A stretch of DNA of 64,000 nt, from positions 17,427,068 to 17,491,067 of the forward strand of contig NC_045447.1 in assembly GCF_002776525.5 (NCBI RefSeq), written 5' to 3'. The stretch is from Piliocolobus tephrosceles. Lineage: Eukaryota; Chordata; Mammalia; Primates; Cercopithecidae. Every line of letters starts with the position of its first letter. Position 1 is the first letter of the stretch. The translations under genes were made by a program, and so were the position numbers. This document shows positions 1 through 11,935 of the stretch, in pieces. The notes below the pieces were generated by a model. The model saw nothing but the letters and a program-made list of their open reading frames with translations. It was not told the origin of the DNA and searched no databases.

Positions 1-2640
1 AGCAGTCACAGGGACTTTGGGTTCCGGAGAGGGGTAACCTAAAGGAAAAGGAGAATAAAAATAAGGGGTCCTAGAAGGCCCCAGCTGGGAAGGTTCTTCA
101 AGAGGATTTCATTGAACTCGATTTCGTTGACCATTTTTATGTAGGGTGACCCTATCCTCCAGATGAGCACCCTCTTGAGAGTAAAGGGGGCAGCTACAAG
201 AATTCACCTGTTAACTGATCCACAGCAGGGGTAAACTGCAGAATGTCCTAGGGAAAGCAGTTCATAGGGTTACCCTGATTTCACAGGAGTTTCCCTGAGG
301 CCCACTTTCCAGGTAGAGTTGGAGAAGAAACTACGTCCACCAGAGGTGGAAGAGAAAAAGTACAAAAAGCAAAAATAGGAGGATGGTGAAAAAACCACAA
401 GAGATGGGATCCAGAGGCAGGGAGGTGTGGTGACTTCCTTCAGTGGCATCTATGGAGGGGCGCCTTGTACCAGGCCAGCCTGGGTGCCCGTCGGCAGGCA
501 CTGAGGTATGCAGATGCATCTGTCGTCTGTGAGCACATGTGTCCCTGGCACCAGACTGGACTGGCAAGGCACAGGAGTGAGCCTGACTCATTTCGGTGCC
601 TGTCCCATTCCCAGGCACAGTCCTAGGTAATGAGTGAATGCCCTCCAGACGTTCACTGATGGAATCAACGCCGGTAAGCAGCTTTCCCAAAGTGTTACAA
701 GGATGATGCTTTGCCTGTAGAGGAGACAGTCAGGGAGCCCTATTTCCAAAGAGCTGTGATATTCAATGGGAAAGGCGATGTGAATACAGACAGAGCTTAT
801 TGACTCTCTGATATTGTCTGTGTTACTGAAGCTCTAAGCCTCGGTTTCCCCATCTGGGAAGTGGGGAAGGTGTTCACTGACTGCAGAAAGGATTAAATTA
901 GAACTTGTATAGAGATTCGTGGTAAACTTTATTATTATTGATAATGTTCTGGGAGGCTGAGCTCAGTTCCACACTGAAAAGATGTGTTTTATAATCTCAA
1001 TAGTCCAGAGATGAAACAGGCTGCCTGGGAAGGTGGTGAGTTCCCTGTCACTAGATGGCTCCAAGCAGAGGCTGTCTGGCATGGATACTGTAAAAGGGGT
1101 GAGCACCTTTGGGAGGGAGGCTGGGCTAGCTAGACACTGGGAGAATTGACGGTTCCCACTGGTGCAACAGCCTGAAGGACTTGGACCCGCATCAATGACA
1201 GTGGCTTTGTTTATTCCTTGGGTCACCTGGAAGATGGTGCCGATGCCCAGCCAGGAGAAGCACACGGGAACAACAAGGCTGAGACTGAGTTGGCCCCTTG
1301 AGAGATGGTATCTGCCTCTGGGAGGGAGAACAGGAAACAGGCAGAGCCACTTCTTCCCATGCAAAACGCCCCTTTGCTGCTGCTGGGGCCTCCCAGTTTG
1401 ACAGAGGGAGGGAGAAGCCTTCTTTAGAACGCAGCAGTTCTGATGGTGGCCAGATAAAGCAGAGGATTAGGCACACCTGCTGGTATCTGCCTCCCCAGCG
1501 CAGCATGTGCCTCATCCACCCAAAGACCCAGAGGCTGCGGACCTGCCCTCCCGATGGTCTCTGGAGCTGTATCACGTGCCTGCAGCTCTGAAAGCACCAA
1601 CCACACTAATGCAAGGGATCTTCACCTGGAATCTGACTAGGCATCAGGGGTGCTGTGAACCCCTGAAGCTGGGATGCAAGTGCAGAGTGAGACAAACTAG
1701 GCCACTCTTTCGCAGAGAGTGGGTGGAATGAGCCAGGCACATGCAAGGAGCTGCCTGGAGCTGGAGGCAGGGCTGAAAACAGTAGGGGTTCCTGGTTCCC
1801 AGACCTGCCTGGGCGCTTGCCTGCGTGGCACAGGATTTATTCCGCACCCCCATTTGCCTGGCACCTGTTGGGATTTGCAGACAGCTGTGTGGCTCCCTGT
1901 CATCCCCACCCCAGGCATTCTTGTGTGGCTTTCTTCCCCTTTCCAGAGGTAAGTGGGGCCAGAGGTGGCCAGGGGAGAGCACTGAGGGGAAAGCTGGGGC
2001 TCCAGACTGGTCTTGACATGCAGCTTTCGCTGCAGCTTCCCCTGCTCTAACTCGATGCCTTGCAGCACTTGGCAACTTCTGGCATCCATGGTGCCTTTGC
2101 TCCTGATTCTCCTCCCACCTCTTTGGCTGTGTCCCTCAGGTTTCAGGGTGGTGCCCGTGAAGGATGCCCCACTCTGTCTTCCATTCTTCTCCTCCACACG
2201 TCACACCTGCTGGCTCCCGCCCACCTTGATTTCCCCTTTGCCTATACACTGGTATCTCCCAAATCGGACTCCAGCTGGGCTCTCTCTCCTGGGTCCCACT
2301 GCCAAGGTGTCTGCAGCAGGTTCCTCAAATACAACACATCGAGAACCAAACTCACAAACTAACCGTGGAACAGGGGGAGCAGAGTGGAGCTTTGCAAACT
2401 TCAGTGGTCTTCCAGATCATCTGGAGAACTGGTTCATGCCGGGATTCCCGGGTCCCACCAGGGACTTTCTGACTCCATCGGGCTGTAGCCGTGGCCTGGT
2501 GGTCTGCGTTTCTATCAGCTCCAGGTGATGCTAACCCTGCTGGCTGCTTGCTGCCCATATTTTGAGGACTGGACTAGATTCACTTGGCTGACCTCTGTAT
2601 CCCATTGCTTACTGTTACTGTTATTCTTCCCATCCATTTT
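1..2640. other. unique sequence, no gene recognised
   Basis: Moderately GC-rich, repeat-poor sequence with a MIR-like piece near 820-930. Several open stretches on both strands (for example 1697-2197 minus, 2013-2528 plus) overlap one another and show no splice structure or known domain, so I do not call them genes. Confidence 0.5.
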
Positions 2641-2963
2641 TATTTTTATTTTACTTTTTGAGACAGGGTCTCACTCTGTCACCTAGACTGAAGTGCAGTG
2701 GTGTGATCACAGCTCACTGCAGCCTCAACCTTCCAGGCTAAAGCAATCTTCCTGCCTCAGGCTCCCAAACAGCTGGGATTACAGGTACATACCACCAAGC
2801 CTGGCTAATTTTTATGGGTTTTTTTGTTTGTTTATTTGTTTTTGTGGAGATGGGGTCTCACTATGTTGCCCAGGCTGGTCTTGAACTCCTGGACTTAAGC
2901 GATCCTCCAACCTGGGCCTCCCAAAGTGCTAGGGATTACAGGCAGGAGCCACCTTGCCTGGCC
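2641..2963 (-). repeat. Alu (old, AluJ-like)
   Basis: Dimeric Alu in reverse orientation with an impure T-rich head. Many diagnostic sites differ from AluS/Y. Confidence 0.93.
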
Positions 2964-3325
2964 ACCATCCATTTTTTAAAGTAGTTAGCATTTATTGAAC
3001 GTTTAGATGCCAAGCCCTGTAAAAGGCATGCTTTTTAATTCACAAATATGTAATGAGTGCAAGGCGTTTTTTCATTGGTGCAAAACATACAAAAGTGTCT
3101 GTCCCCAAATCTGACACTCTGGTAGAGGAAGAAATAAAGCTAAAAGATCAATAAGTAAACTACAAAAGGTTAGAAAGTAATTTTAAGTGAGGGAAGGTAT
3201 TGCCAGGAAGGTGACATTAAAGCAAAGTTTGAAAGAGAATTTGTTTCATGTAACCTGAGGTCACAAGATGGTACTTCCTTCATTTTTCTCAAACCATTGC
3301 TGCTTTTCTAAAAACAAACAAAAAA

Positions 3326-3586
3326 GCAGAGTCTTGCTCTCCAGGCTGGCATGCAGTGGTGCACTCATGGCTCACTGAAGCCTCGATCCTCTGGGCTCAA
3401 GCCATCCTCCCACCTCAGCCTCCCTAGTAGCTGGGACTACAGGCATATGCCACTGTGCCCTGCTAATTTTTGTATTTTTTGTAGAGATGGGGTTTCATCA
3501 TGTTGCCCAGCCCTGGGCTCACGGGATCCATCTGCCTCCCTCTCCTAAAGTGCTGAGATTACAGGAATGAGCCAGCACGCCTGGCC
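3326..3586 (-). repeat. Alu (AluJ-like)
   Basis: Reverse Alu with an impure A/C-rich start and a short deletion where the 'cccaggctggtctcgaactcctg' segment should be. Confidence 0.9.
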
Positions 3587-4561
3587 CACTGCTGCTCTCT
3601 TATCTTCCAGCGCATTCCACTGGTTTAGGTGTTTACTCTTTCACTTGGATATCAGCTGGTAGCCCCCTGGCCTCTCTCCCTGGGTGGAGAATTTCCTTCT
3701 TCCCTCCACCCTCACCTGGCAGCTGAGTGAGCCTTCTGAAAAGAAAATCAGGTAACGCCCTTTGCTGATGTCACTCAAGGACTCCCCAGGACCTTCAGAC
3801 TGAGAGGCAGATTCCTGCTAAGCTTCCGGGTGACCTTGCCCCCACTGTGCTCTCCACCCTTCAGCTGCTCTGGATGAGAACTTCTCAATTTCCTGTCCTC
3901 ACCAAACCACCCATCCTTGGCTCCTTCCCTTTTGTGTAAGTGGGGTAAGCACCTTCTGCCTGTCACAGGGGCACCCCACTCTGGCCCCGACAGGGACGCT
4001 CTTCAACTCTTCAACAACTGTCCTCTCCTCTGAATCTTCACGCTTTCTCCTTGGCTTGGCCTCATCCAGGGTCCCCCATTGCCTGTGGCACACCCGGGAG
4101 CATTTCCCTTTCTCTAGCTGACAGTCTGTCCCCAGTCCTTCCCAGACAAGCTTCTTGAAAGAAGCTCTTATGTGGACTGATGGCACTTCCTCACCTGACA
4201 TTCCCTCCTCCACCCACTGCAATCTTGGCTCTGTATTTCCACGAGTTCCCCTGTTGCCAGCTATCCCGAGGCCCCGCCCTCTCTCCATACCCTACCCCAT
4301 GTAGAATGCTGTCATCCTCTCCCTCTTGGTAATTCCCAGAGCTGAGTCTCAACAGAGTGGCAGCATCTCTCCTGGACAGCCCATGGGCTCCCTAAACCCA
4401 GCAGGTGCCTGGTGCAGAGCTTGTCCCAGAGAGGCATTTCTCCCCTTCCTATGCGCACTCTCCCCTCCTCTTTAATCCCTCTCTAGAAAATCCTGGTCAA
4501 ATATAGATGCTGTAAGGAGCCTATCCACTTTCCTCTTTCTCAGGAACAACCTCTTTCCTTC
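3587..4561. other. old L2-like and unique sequence
   Basis: The stretch around 3720-3960 resembles L2 ('gaaaatcaggtaacgccctt', 'ctcaaggactccccagg'). The rest is C/T-rich unique sequence. No gene is seen. Confidence 0.4.
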
Positions 4562-4874
4562 TTTTTTTTTTTTTTTTTGTGATGGAGTCTCACTCTGTTG
4601 CCCAGGTTGGAGTGCAGTGGCATCATCTCGGCTCACTGCAACCTCCACCTCCCGGACTCAAGTGATTCTCCTGCCTCAGCCTCCTGAGTAGCTGGGATTA
4701 CAGGCCTCTGCCACCACGCCCAGCTATTTTTTTATTTTTTATTTTGTTTATTTTTAATAGAGACGGGGTTTCACCATATTGACCAGGCTGGTCTTGAACT
4801 CCTGACCTCAAGTGATCCACCTGCCTTGACCTCCCAGAGAGCTGGGATTACAGGCATGAGCCACTGTGCCCAGT
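4562..4874 (-). repeat. Alu
   Basis: Full dimeric reverse Alu with a 17-T head. Confidence 0.95.
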
Positions 4875-4875
4875 C

Positions 4876-4945
4876 TGCTTTTAACTCTATAATTGAATGT
4901 ACTCAGTTTGGGGCAATTTGTCACGGCAGCATTAGGAAATTAATC
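4876..4945 (+). repeat. possible MaLR LTR 3' end fragment
   Basis: The stretch 'gtcacggcagcattaggaaa' followed by 'ttaatcc' resembles the last bases of MLT1/MST LTRs. Short and uncertain. Confidence 0.35.
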
Positions 4946-5451
4946 CACTGTCCATCTGTCCGTCCATCCTCCTATCCATTCCTCAGCTCCCCCTCCGCAC
5001 CATGCTCCGTGTGAGGATCCCCGGGCACCCCACTGCTGCCCTTGAGAACTTCCATGGGGAGGGCATGCTGGGTCCTGGCATCCTGAGACAAGTGCCGCAC
5101 AGGGGCTGTGGGACTTTAAGGGGAGAACTAGTTCCAGCCAGGAAGGGGATCTCTGAGGAGGTGGTGTTTGGATTTTGAAGGCTGTGCATTCACCAGGCAG
5201 GTTTGCTGAGCAAGAGAGAACAGGCTCTCCACAGCCACCAAGCCCTGTGGGTCCCCACCAAGTCCTCGCCACCCTGAAAACGACAAATCAAAGAGCCACA
5301 AGGAGTCCTGGGGATGCTGGGAATGAATGTCAGCTTCAACTTCCTTCATGCCAGGATGGGAGCTGTGAGGCTCAGACAGGGAAAAGCCCTTGCCTGAGGC
5401 CACATGGCCCATAGAACTGTGTCACTGGACTTAGAAAGCATTTTGAAGACC

Positions 5452-5741
5452 TTTATTTTTGACACAGAGTCTCGATTTGTCACCCAGGCTGGAGTGCAGT
5501 GGTGCAATCTCAGCTCACTGCAAACTCCGCCTCCCAGATTCAAGCAATTCTCCCACCTCAGCCTCCCGAGTACCTGGGATTACAGGCGTCTGCCACCACG
5601 ACTGGCTAATTTTTGTATTTTTAGTAGAGATGGGGTTTCACCATGTGAGCCAGGCTGGTATTGAACTCCTGACCTCAGATGATCCACCCATCTCGGCCTC
5701 TCAAATGCTGGGATTACAAGTGTGAGCCACTGCGCCCGGCC
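5452..5741 (-). repeat. Alu
   Basis: Full reverse Alu with a short impure T head. Confidence 0.94.
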
Positions 5742-5929
5742 CAGACAATTATCTTAATTTAAGGCTCCAAAAAAATTTGACTTCAATCTGATTTTGGCAG
5801 AAGTTCCCCAGTTTACCACAGACCCCACCACTCCTGATTGCCTTATATCTGGTCAGATTCACACACTCCCACTGCCTGCCTGGCCCCTGAAGCCTTTCAC
5901 TCAGTACTCATTCAACAAATATCTGTTGA

Positions 5930-6229
5930 GGCTGGCGCAGTGGCTCACACCTGTAATCTCAATACTTTGGGAGGCTGAGGCGGGCGGATCACTTGAGGTC
6001 AGGAGTTTGAGACCAGTCTGGTCAACATGGCAAAACCTCGTCTCTACTAAAAATACAAAAATTAGCCAGGTGTGATGGGGCAGGCTGAGGAGGCTGAGGC
6101 AGGAGAATTGTTTGAACCCAGGAGGCGGAGGTTGCAGTGAGCCAAGATTGCGCTATTGTACTCCAGCCTGGGCAACGGAGAGACTCAATCTCAAAATGAG
6201 GAAAAAAAAAAAAAAAAAAAGCAAAAAAA
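5930..6229 (+). repeat. Alu with target duplication
   Basis: Full forward Alu with an A tail. The flanks AAATATCTGTTGA and ACATATCTATTGA are a slightly decayed duplication. Confidence 0.95.
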
Positions 6230-6439
6230 CACACATATCTATTGAGCACCTAATGGGTGTCAGGTACTGTTTTAGGTACTGGGAAAACCCAGCAGTGAAT
6301 GAGAAGGTAAGACTGCATTTCTAGTGACAAGCCCTTGCCTTGTACCACATCCATTAGCATCCCAGTTTGGTCTGGCTTCACCACCAGGGGTAGAAGAAGT
6401 TAAGGTGAGATAGAATCATGGAAAAATCCCACATTTGTC

Positions 6440-6595
6440 TTCCACTGGATTTGTGACTGAAAACATACAACTCTGCAAGGTTCTTGCCTGATCTTCAATT
6501 TCTTTCTTGTAACTTGGAACTATAATATTTGCCCTATTTACCTTCTAGGGTTATATGAAAGTCAGATAGGGTTTTGTAGACGGCAATAGTCAGGG
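6440..6595 (+). repeat. MIR
   Basis: tRNA-derived ancient SINE core: 'ggttcttgcctgatcttcaa', then 'ttgcc', 'agggttatatgaaag'. Confidence 0.5.
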
Positions 6596-8250
6596 CCTGA
6601 CTGTGACATTGAGGGAAATGAGATCTTACCTGTTTAAGATACAGCTCTGCCCTGAGGCAGGGGGCTGTCTTGTGTGGCTTCTGGAGACTCTCTTAACCCA
6701 GGGGAGTGGTGAGGTCTCCCAGAAGGGTGAGAGCAGCCTTCTGGATCAGATTGTGATCAGAGAAACCAGGTGCCTCTTTCTCACCCCCATCTGGGGCCAT
6801 CAGCTCAGGAAGTGGTAGGAGGAACTCAGGGCAGGAGGAGAGCAGAGGTTCCTTGGTTGGGAAATCCTCCACCCAGCTGTGTCTGGGGCTCAAGCGCAGG
6901 CTGCTATCTGTGCCTGGAACCTTGCCCCTTGTGTGGGAGCTCCTCATACCTCTTAGGAGGTAAGACTTACAGTACAAACCCTTCTGACTGCAGTTGTTTA
7001 TTTGATAGGCCTTCACCAAGATCATGGCAGCTGAGACTCATAGGTCTGTGGCAACCCTCAACAATCATGGATACATGTTAGAAACCTCATCTTTCTCCCT
7101 TCCCCCTCGTCCAGGACCGATATGGTCAAAAGGTGTATTTGATACATAAATGTAAAACTGAGTGAATGACAACATTGGATTAATTAACACCAGACACTAA
7201 CAAGTAATTATTGAACAACTTGAGACACTGCTGATACTTTTAAAGGAGTATCCCCTTTAATTCTTGCAGTAATCAGTTTCATGTAATAGCATTTACCATG
7301 TGCCAGCTGCCCTCCAAGTGCTATGACTGTCATTTTACAGATGTAGAAATGGAGGCACAGAGAAGTCAGTTGCCCAGAACTGCACAGCATAAGAGGCAGA
7401 ACCAAGACTCACATCCAGGCAGCCAGGCCCAAGTCTATGCTCACAACCACCATGTTCTGCAGCCCCTCAACCGCCCTGTGAGGTGAGGATTATGATGATC
7501 CGCTTTACACAGATCAGGAAATCAACAAATTGCTCTCTTACTCGCAAGCATCATCAAGCAGGACTTTTTCGACCGCTCTAAACATGTTTAGGATTAAATG
7601 AATAGTGACAGCTTGCAACCTTTGTGTCTATAGCATTCTTTGCCAAGAACACTTAATCCTCATACCTCCACAGAGGTAAGCAGGGTGGACATCGTGACCT
7701 TCAAGATTCCCAGCAGGAAGTGACCTGGGACATGAAGCCAGGGCTCTTTACATTTGGGCTATAGCTGCCTCTACAACACTAAGGCCGTACAATTCTCTGA
7801 TTCAGGATGTGGGAGGTGGACAGATACTGAATGCTGGCTGCTATCTGATAGATCTATGGCTGTTTGGGCTATAATGATGAGATTAGTCAACTTGGGGCTA
7901 GGCATGGTGCCAAGCTCTTACCTGGGCAGCCTCTGGACAGCTTGGATCAGCAGGACTCCAGCCCGAGGCTTATTTGCTGCAGTTCTCTGCCTTTCAATTA
8001 AGGAATGACCCTAAATGTGTGCTCCTTTGTTTTGAGAGTTTGAGGATGAAAGTGTATCAGGGAAGGCGGGGGGCTGTGTTTGAATTTTCTAGAAGCTGAA
8101 TTGCCTGCCTTCCAGGTTTGCACGCTCTCTGCCAAGCTGTGGCTGACCAGCCACGAGCCTTATTCATCTGATCAGTAGCGTTCTCTGGAGGCACCTGGGT
8201 AGGAAGAACAGCACTGGCTACAACCAAAAGAGGTCCGAGCTGGTGACCTC
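6596..8250. other. unique sequence, no gene recognised
   Basis: Besides the MIR at 7270, I see nothing assignable. Another MIR-like match ('ggaagtgacctgggacatga' area, 7660-7750) is too weak to call. Confidence 0.4.
7270..7480 (-). repeat. MIR
   Basis: Reverse MIR pattern: 'catgtgccagctgccctcca', 'cattttacagatgtagaaat', 'ggaggcacagagaagtcag', 'gcacagcataagaggcagaa'. Confidence 0.65.
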
Positions 8251-8400
8251 GAATGAGTCACGGAGACTCTCAGAGCCTCTGTTGACCTTTGAAAATAGTG
8301 AAGGGCCCTGTTCTACCACTTCACGGGTCATTGTGAGGATCCATTGAGATAAAAGAGAGAGGCTGCTCTGTAAACTGCAAAGTGGGAGGCACATGAGACC
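8250..8400 (+). repeat. MIR-like
   Basis: A degenerate forward MIR: 'gagcctctgttgacctttga', 'cattgtgaggatccattgag', 'ctctgtaaactgcaaagtg'. Confidence 0.45.
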
Positions 8401-8531
8401 TGGGATCAGTGCTTCCTCATGGAGAACACCAGTTTATCTCATCCTAGCACTTTAGGTTTCATAATCAAGTTTTCTTTCCTTCCCCACTGACCATAGGTCC
8501 ATGAATGGCTTTTAAAATTATTTTTATTTTC

Positions 8532-8700
8532 TTTCTTTTTTTTGAGACAGAGTCTCGCTCTGTCACCCAGGCTGGAGTGCAGTTGCGTGACCTTGGCTCA
8601 CTGCAACCTCTGCCCGCCCCAGGTTCAAATGATTCTCCTGCCTCAGCCTCCCGAATAACTGGGACTACAGGCACGTGCCACCACACCCAGCTAATTTGGT
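8532..8700 (-). repeat. Alu, truncated
   Basis: T head and one Alu arm in reverse orientation, ending at 'cacccagctaatttgg' directly before the next Alu. Confidence 0.92.
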
Positions 8701-8713
8701 AAAATTTTTCGAT

Positions 8714-9004
8714 TTGTTTTTTTGAGATGGAGTTTTGCTCTGTTGCCCAGGCTGGAGTGCAGTGGCACAATCTCGGCTCACTGCATCCTCCACCTCCCAG
8801 GTTTAAGCAATTCTCTTGTCTCAGCCTCCCGAGTAGCTAGGATTACAGGCACCCACTACCATGCCCAGCTAATTTTTGTATTTTTAGTAGAGATGAAGTT
8901 TCACCATGTTGGCCAGGCTGGTCTTGAACTCCCAACCTCAGGAGATCCACCCGCCTCAACCTCTCAAAGTGCTGGAATTACAGGCATGAGCCACCACGCC
9001 CAGT
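8714..9004 (-). repeat. Alu
   Basis: Full reverse Alu, second of three in a row. Confidence 0.95.
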
Positions 9005-9015
9005 GATTTTTTAAT

Positions 9016-9305
9016 TATTTTTTTGATACGGGGTCTCATTCTGTCTCCCAAGCTGGAGTGCAGTGGTGCAATTTGGTTCCCTGCAACCTCCACCTCCTAG
9101 GCTCAAGCGATCCTCTCACCTCAGTCTCCTGAGTAGCTGGGACTACAGGCACATGCCACCATGCCCAGCTCATTTTTACAGTTTTTGTGGAGATGGACTG
9201 TCACTGTATTGCCTAGGTTGGTCTCCATCTCCTGGGTTCAATTGATCCTCCCACCTCAGCCTCCCAAAGTGCTGGGATTACAGGTCTGAGCCACCGTGCC
9301 TGGCC
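9016..9305 (-). repeat. Alu (older)
   Basis: Full reverse Alu, third of the cluster. It carries the unusual segment 'gatggactgtcactgtattg', which recurs at 10734. Confidence 0.93.
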
Positions 9306-9990
9306 TAACAGTTACATTCTTTTGAGTTGCTGATTAGCCTTTCACTGAATGCATGATTTACAGGAATAATCACTAATGCCTTAGTCTGGCTTAGTGAAAT
9401 GATAAGGCAAAGGAAGCACCCAGATACGCATTTATCTCAAGGGAGCAGAGGGAGGTATGTAGCTTTTAAAAATCTTTGTAGCTATCTTATTTAGGAATAG
9501 AATGGGATGCAGGTTTGCCCCAGGCAGTTCCCAGCTTGACTTTTCTCTTTGGCTTAGTGATTTGGGGGAGATTTATTTTTCTTTCACAAAATCATTACTC
9601 AGGTACAATTAGAATGGAGCGTGAGAAAAGGCAAAGATGAATGGCTCAGAAATGTAGTAGTAGTGGTGAAAGGGAGGCCAAATAGAGGAAAACAGAGATT
9701 TCCCTTTTTCTTTTCTTTTTTCCTAACATCCCCATGGACACTGGGGAAGGAATAGATTTCTTTTAATGCAAATGTTCTGTGACCTGCAGAATAATTTTTC
9801 AACCTTGTGAGTTCTCTATTGCTAGCACCCTCCCAATGCCTGTGGCACTTTCTGTCTACCAACAAGAAGCCCTCTGTGCTCCCTGATCTTAGTCCTGACA
9901 CAGCTATCTGCTGTTCTGCACACTCAGATCCTCTGCCCTGAACTTCCCCACTTCTTGAAATTGGACAATTTTAAGAACGTTAAGACACAC

Positions 9991-10084
9991 AGCCAGGTAA
10001 CGTGGCTCACTCCTGTTATCCTAGCACTTTGGGAGGACAAGGCAGGAGGATCACTTGAGCTCAGGAGTTCGAGACCAGCCTGGG
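9991..10084 (+). repeat. Alu head, runs into gap
   Basis: The first about 94 bases of a forward Alu up to 'gagaccagcctggg', cut by the N run. Confidence 0.9.
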
Positions 10085-10484
10085 NNNNNNNNNNNNNNNN
10101 NNNNNNNNNNNNNNNNNNNNNNNNNNNNNNNNNNNNNNNNNNNNNNNNNNNNNNNNNNNNNNNNNNNNNNNNNNNNNNNNNNNNNNNNNNNNNNNNNNNN
10201 NNNNNNNNNNNNNNNNNNNNNNNNNNNNNNNNNNNNNNNNNNNNNNNNNNNNNNNNNNNNNNNNNNNNNNNNNNNNNNNNNNNNNNNNNNNNNNNNNNNN
10301 NNNNNNNNNNNNNNNNNNNNNNNNNNNNNNNNNNNNNNNNNNNNNNNNNNNNNNNNNNNNNNNNNNNNNNNNNNNNNNNNNNNNNNNNNNNNNNNNNNNN
10401 NNNNNNNNNNNNNNNNNNNNNNNNNNNNNNNNNNNNNNNNNNNNNNNNNNNNNNNNNNNNNNNNNNNNNNNNNNNNNNNNNNNN
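10085..10484. other. assembly gap, 400 N
   Basis: There are 400 consecutive N. The left flank is the head of a plus-strand Alu and the right flank is the end of a minus-strand Alu, so an inverted Alu pair probably spans the gap. Confidence 0.99.
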
Positions 10485-10547
10485 TGATCCTCCCACCTCA
10501 GCCTCCCAAAGTGCTGGGATTACAGGCCTGAGCCACCGTGCCCGGCC
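10485..10547 (-). repeat. Alu end, leaves gap
   Basis: The last 63 bases of a reverse Alu, up to 'gtgcccggcc'. Confidence 0.9.
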
Positions 10548-10716
10548 TCCTAGACGGTTTTAACACAACAGATTGTCCCTGAGCCCCTCCTGAGGTATTT
10601 GTGGTGCCTGGGATTGGGGATGCAGGGCCCACCCATGGTCCTGTGGCCCTAGCAGGGAAAGATAGTGCCCAAGAGAGCTCAGCTCCCAGAAGCAAGATTT
10701 CTGTTACTTTTTATTC

Positions 10717-11111
10717 TTTTTTTTTTTTTTTTTGATGGACTGTCACTGTATTGCCTAGGCNNNNNNNNNNNNNNNNNNNNNNNNNNNNNNNNNNNNNNNN
10801 NNNNNNNNNNNNNNNNNNNNNNNNNNNNNNNNNNNNNNNNNNNNNNNNNNNNNNNNNNNNTGTTGTCCAGGCTGGAGTGCAATGGTGCGATCTCAGCTCA
10901 CCGTAACCTCTGCCTCGTGGGTTCAAGCGATTCTCCTGCCTCAGCCTCCCGAGTAGCTGGGATTACAGGCATGTGCCACCATGCCTGGCTAATTTTGTAT
11001 TTTTAGTAGAGACGGGGTTTCTCCATGTTGATCAGGCTGGTCTCAAACTCCCGACCTCTGGTGATCCACCTAAAGTGCTGGGATTACAGGCGTGAGCTAC
11101 TGTGCCCAACC
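10717..11111 (-). repeat. Alu containing a gap
   Basis: T head at 10717, then 'gatggactgtcactgtattg', then 100 N, then most of a normal reverse Alu. The total exceeds one Alu, so the gap or the join is doubtful. Confidence 0.85.
10761..10860. other. assembly gap, 100 N
   Basis: Exactly 100 N lie inside a minus-strand Alu. The round size suggests a gap of unknown length. Confidence 0.99.
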
Positions 11112-11131
11112 ACTTTTTATTCTTTTAATTC

Positions 11132-11425
11132 TTTTTTTTTTTTTTGAGACGGAGTCTTGCTCTGTCACCAGGCTGGAGTGCAGTGGCGCAATCTCGGCTC
11201 ACTGCAACCTCCACTTCCCGGGTTCAAGTGATTCTCCTGCCTCAGCCTCCCAAGTAGCTGGTACTATAGGCGTGTGCCACCACACCTGGCTAACTTTTTG
11301 GATTTTTAGTAGAGACGGAGTTTCACCATGTCAGCCAGAATGGTCTCGATCTCTTGAACTCATGATCCACCTGCCTCGGCCTCCCAAAGTGCTGGGATTA
11401 CAGGCATAAGCCACTACGCCCAGCC
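11132..11425 (-). repeat. Alu
   Basis: Full reverse Alu. Confidence 0.95.
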
Positions 11426-11640
11426 CATTTTTTATTCTTAACGTTCATACAAAACAGGCACATTTGTGATGCATTTTCACAAAGTGGACACATATATGTA
11501 ACCACTACCTGAAACAGCACATGACCAGCCCCCCAAGAACTTCCCTGGGCTGGTCCCACTCAGCACCGCCCCTAAGGGAGCCATCTTGACTTCTACTACC
11601 ACAAGTTAGTTTTGCCTTTTTGTTAGTTTGTTTGTTTTTC

Positions 11641-11935
11641 ATTTGTTTGTTTTCAGACAGAGTCTCGCTCTGTAGCCCAGGCTGGAGTGCAGTGGTGCAA
11701 TCTCGGCTCACTGCAACCTCCGCCTCCGGGTTCAGGCAATTCTCCTCTTAGCCTCCTGAGTAGCTGGGATTACAGGCACGTGCCACCACACTCAGCTAAT
11801 TTTTGTAGTTTTAGTAGAGACGGGGTTTCACCATGTTGGTCAGGCTGGTCTCAAACTGCTGACCTCAGGTGATCTACCTGCCTCAGCCTCCCAAAGTGCT
11901 GGGATTACAGGCATGAGCCGCCACCACCCCCTGCC
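11641..11935 (-). repeat. Alu
   Basis: Full reverse Alu with a (GTTT)-rich head. Confidence 0.94.

Noticed and set aside
1644..2528. Overlapping open stretches of 143-171 residues on both strands
   Set aside because: Overlapping frames on opposite strands in GC-rich sequence are expected by chance; no recognisable domain.
9924..10563. Long open frames of about 190-200 residues across the first gap
   Set aside because: They consist mostly of N and Alu sequence.
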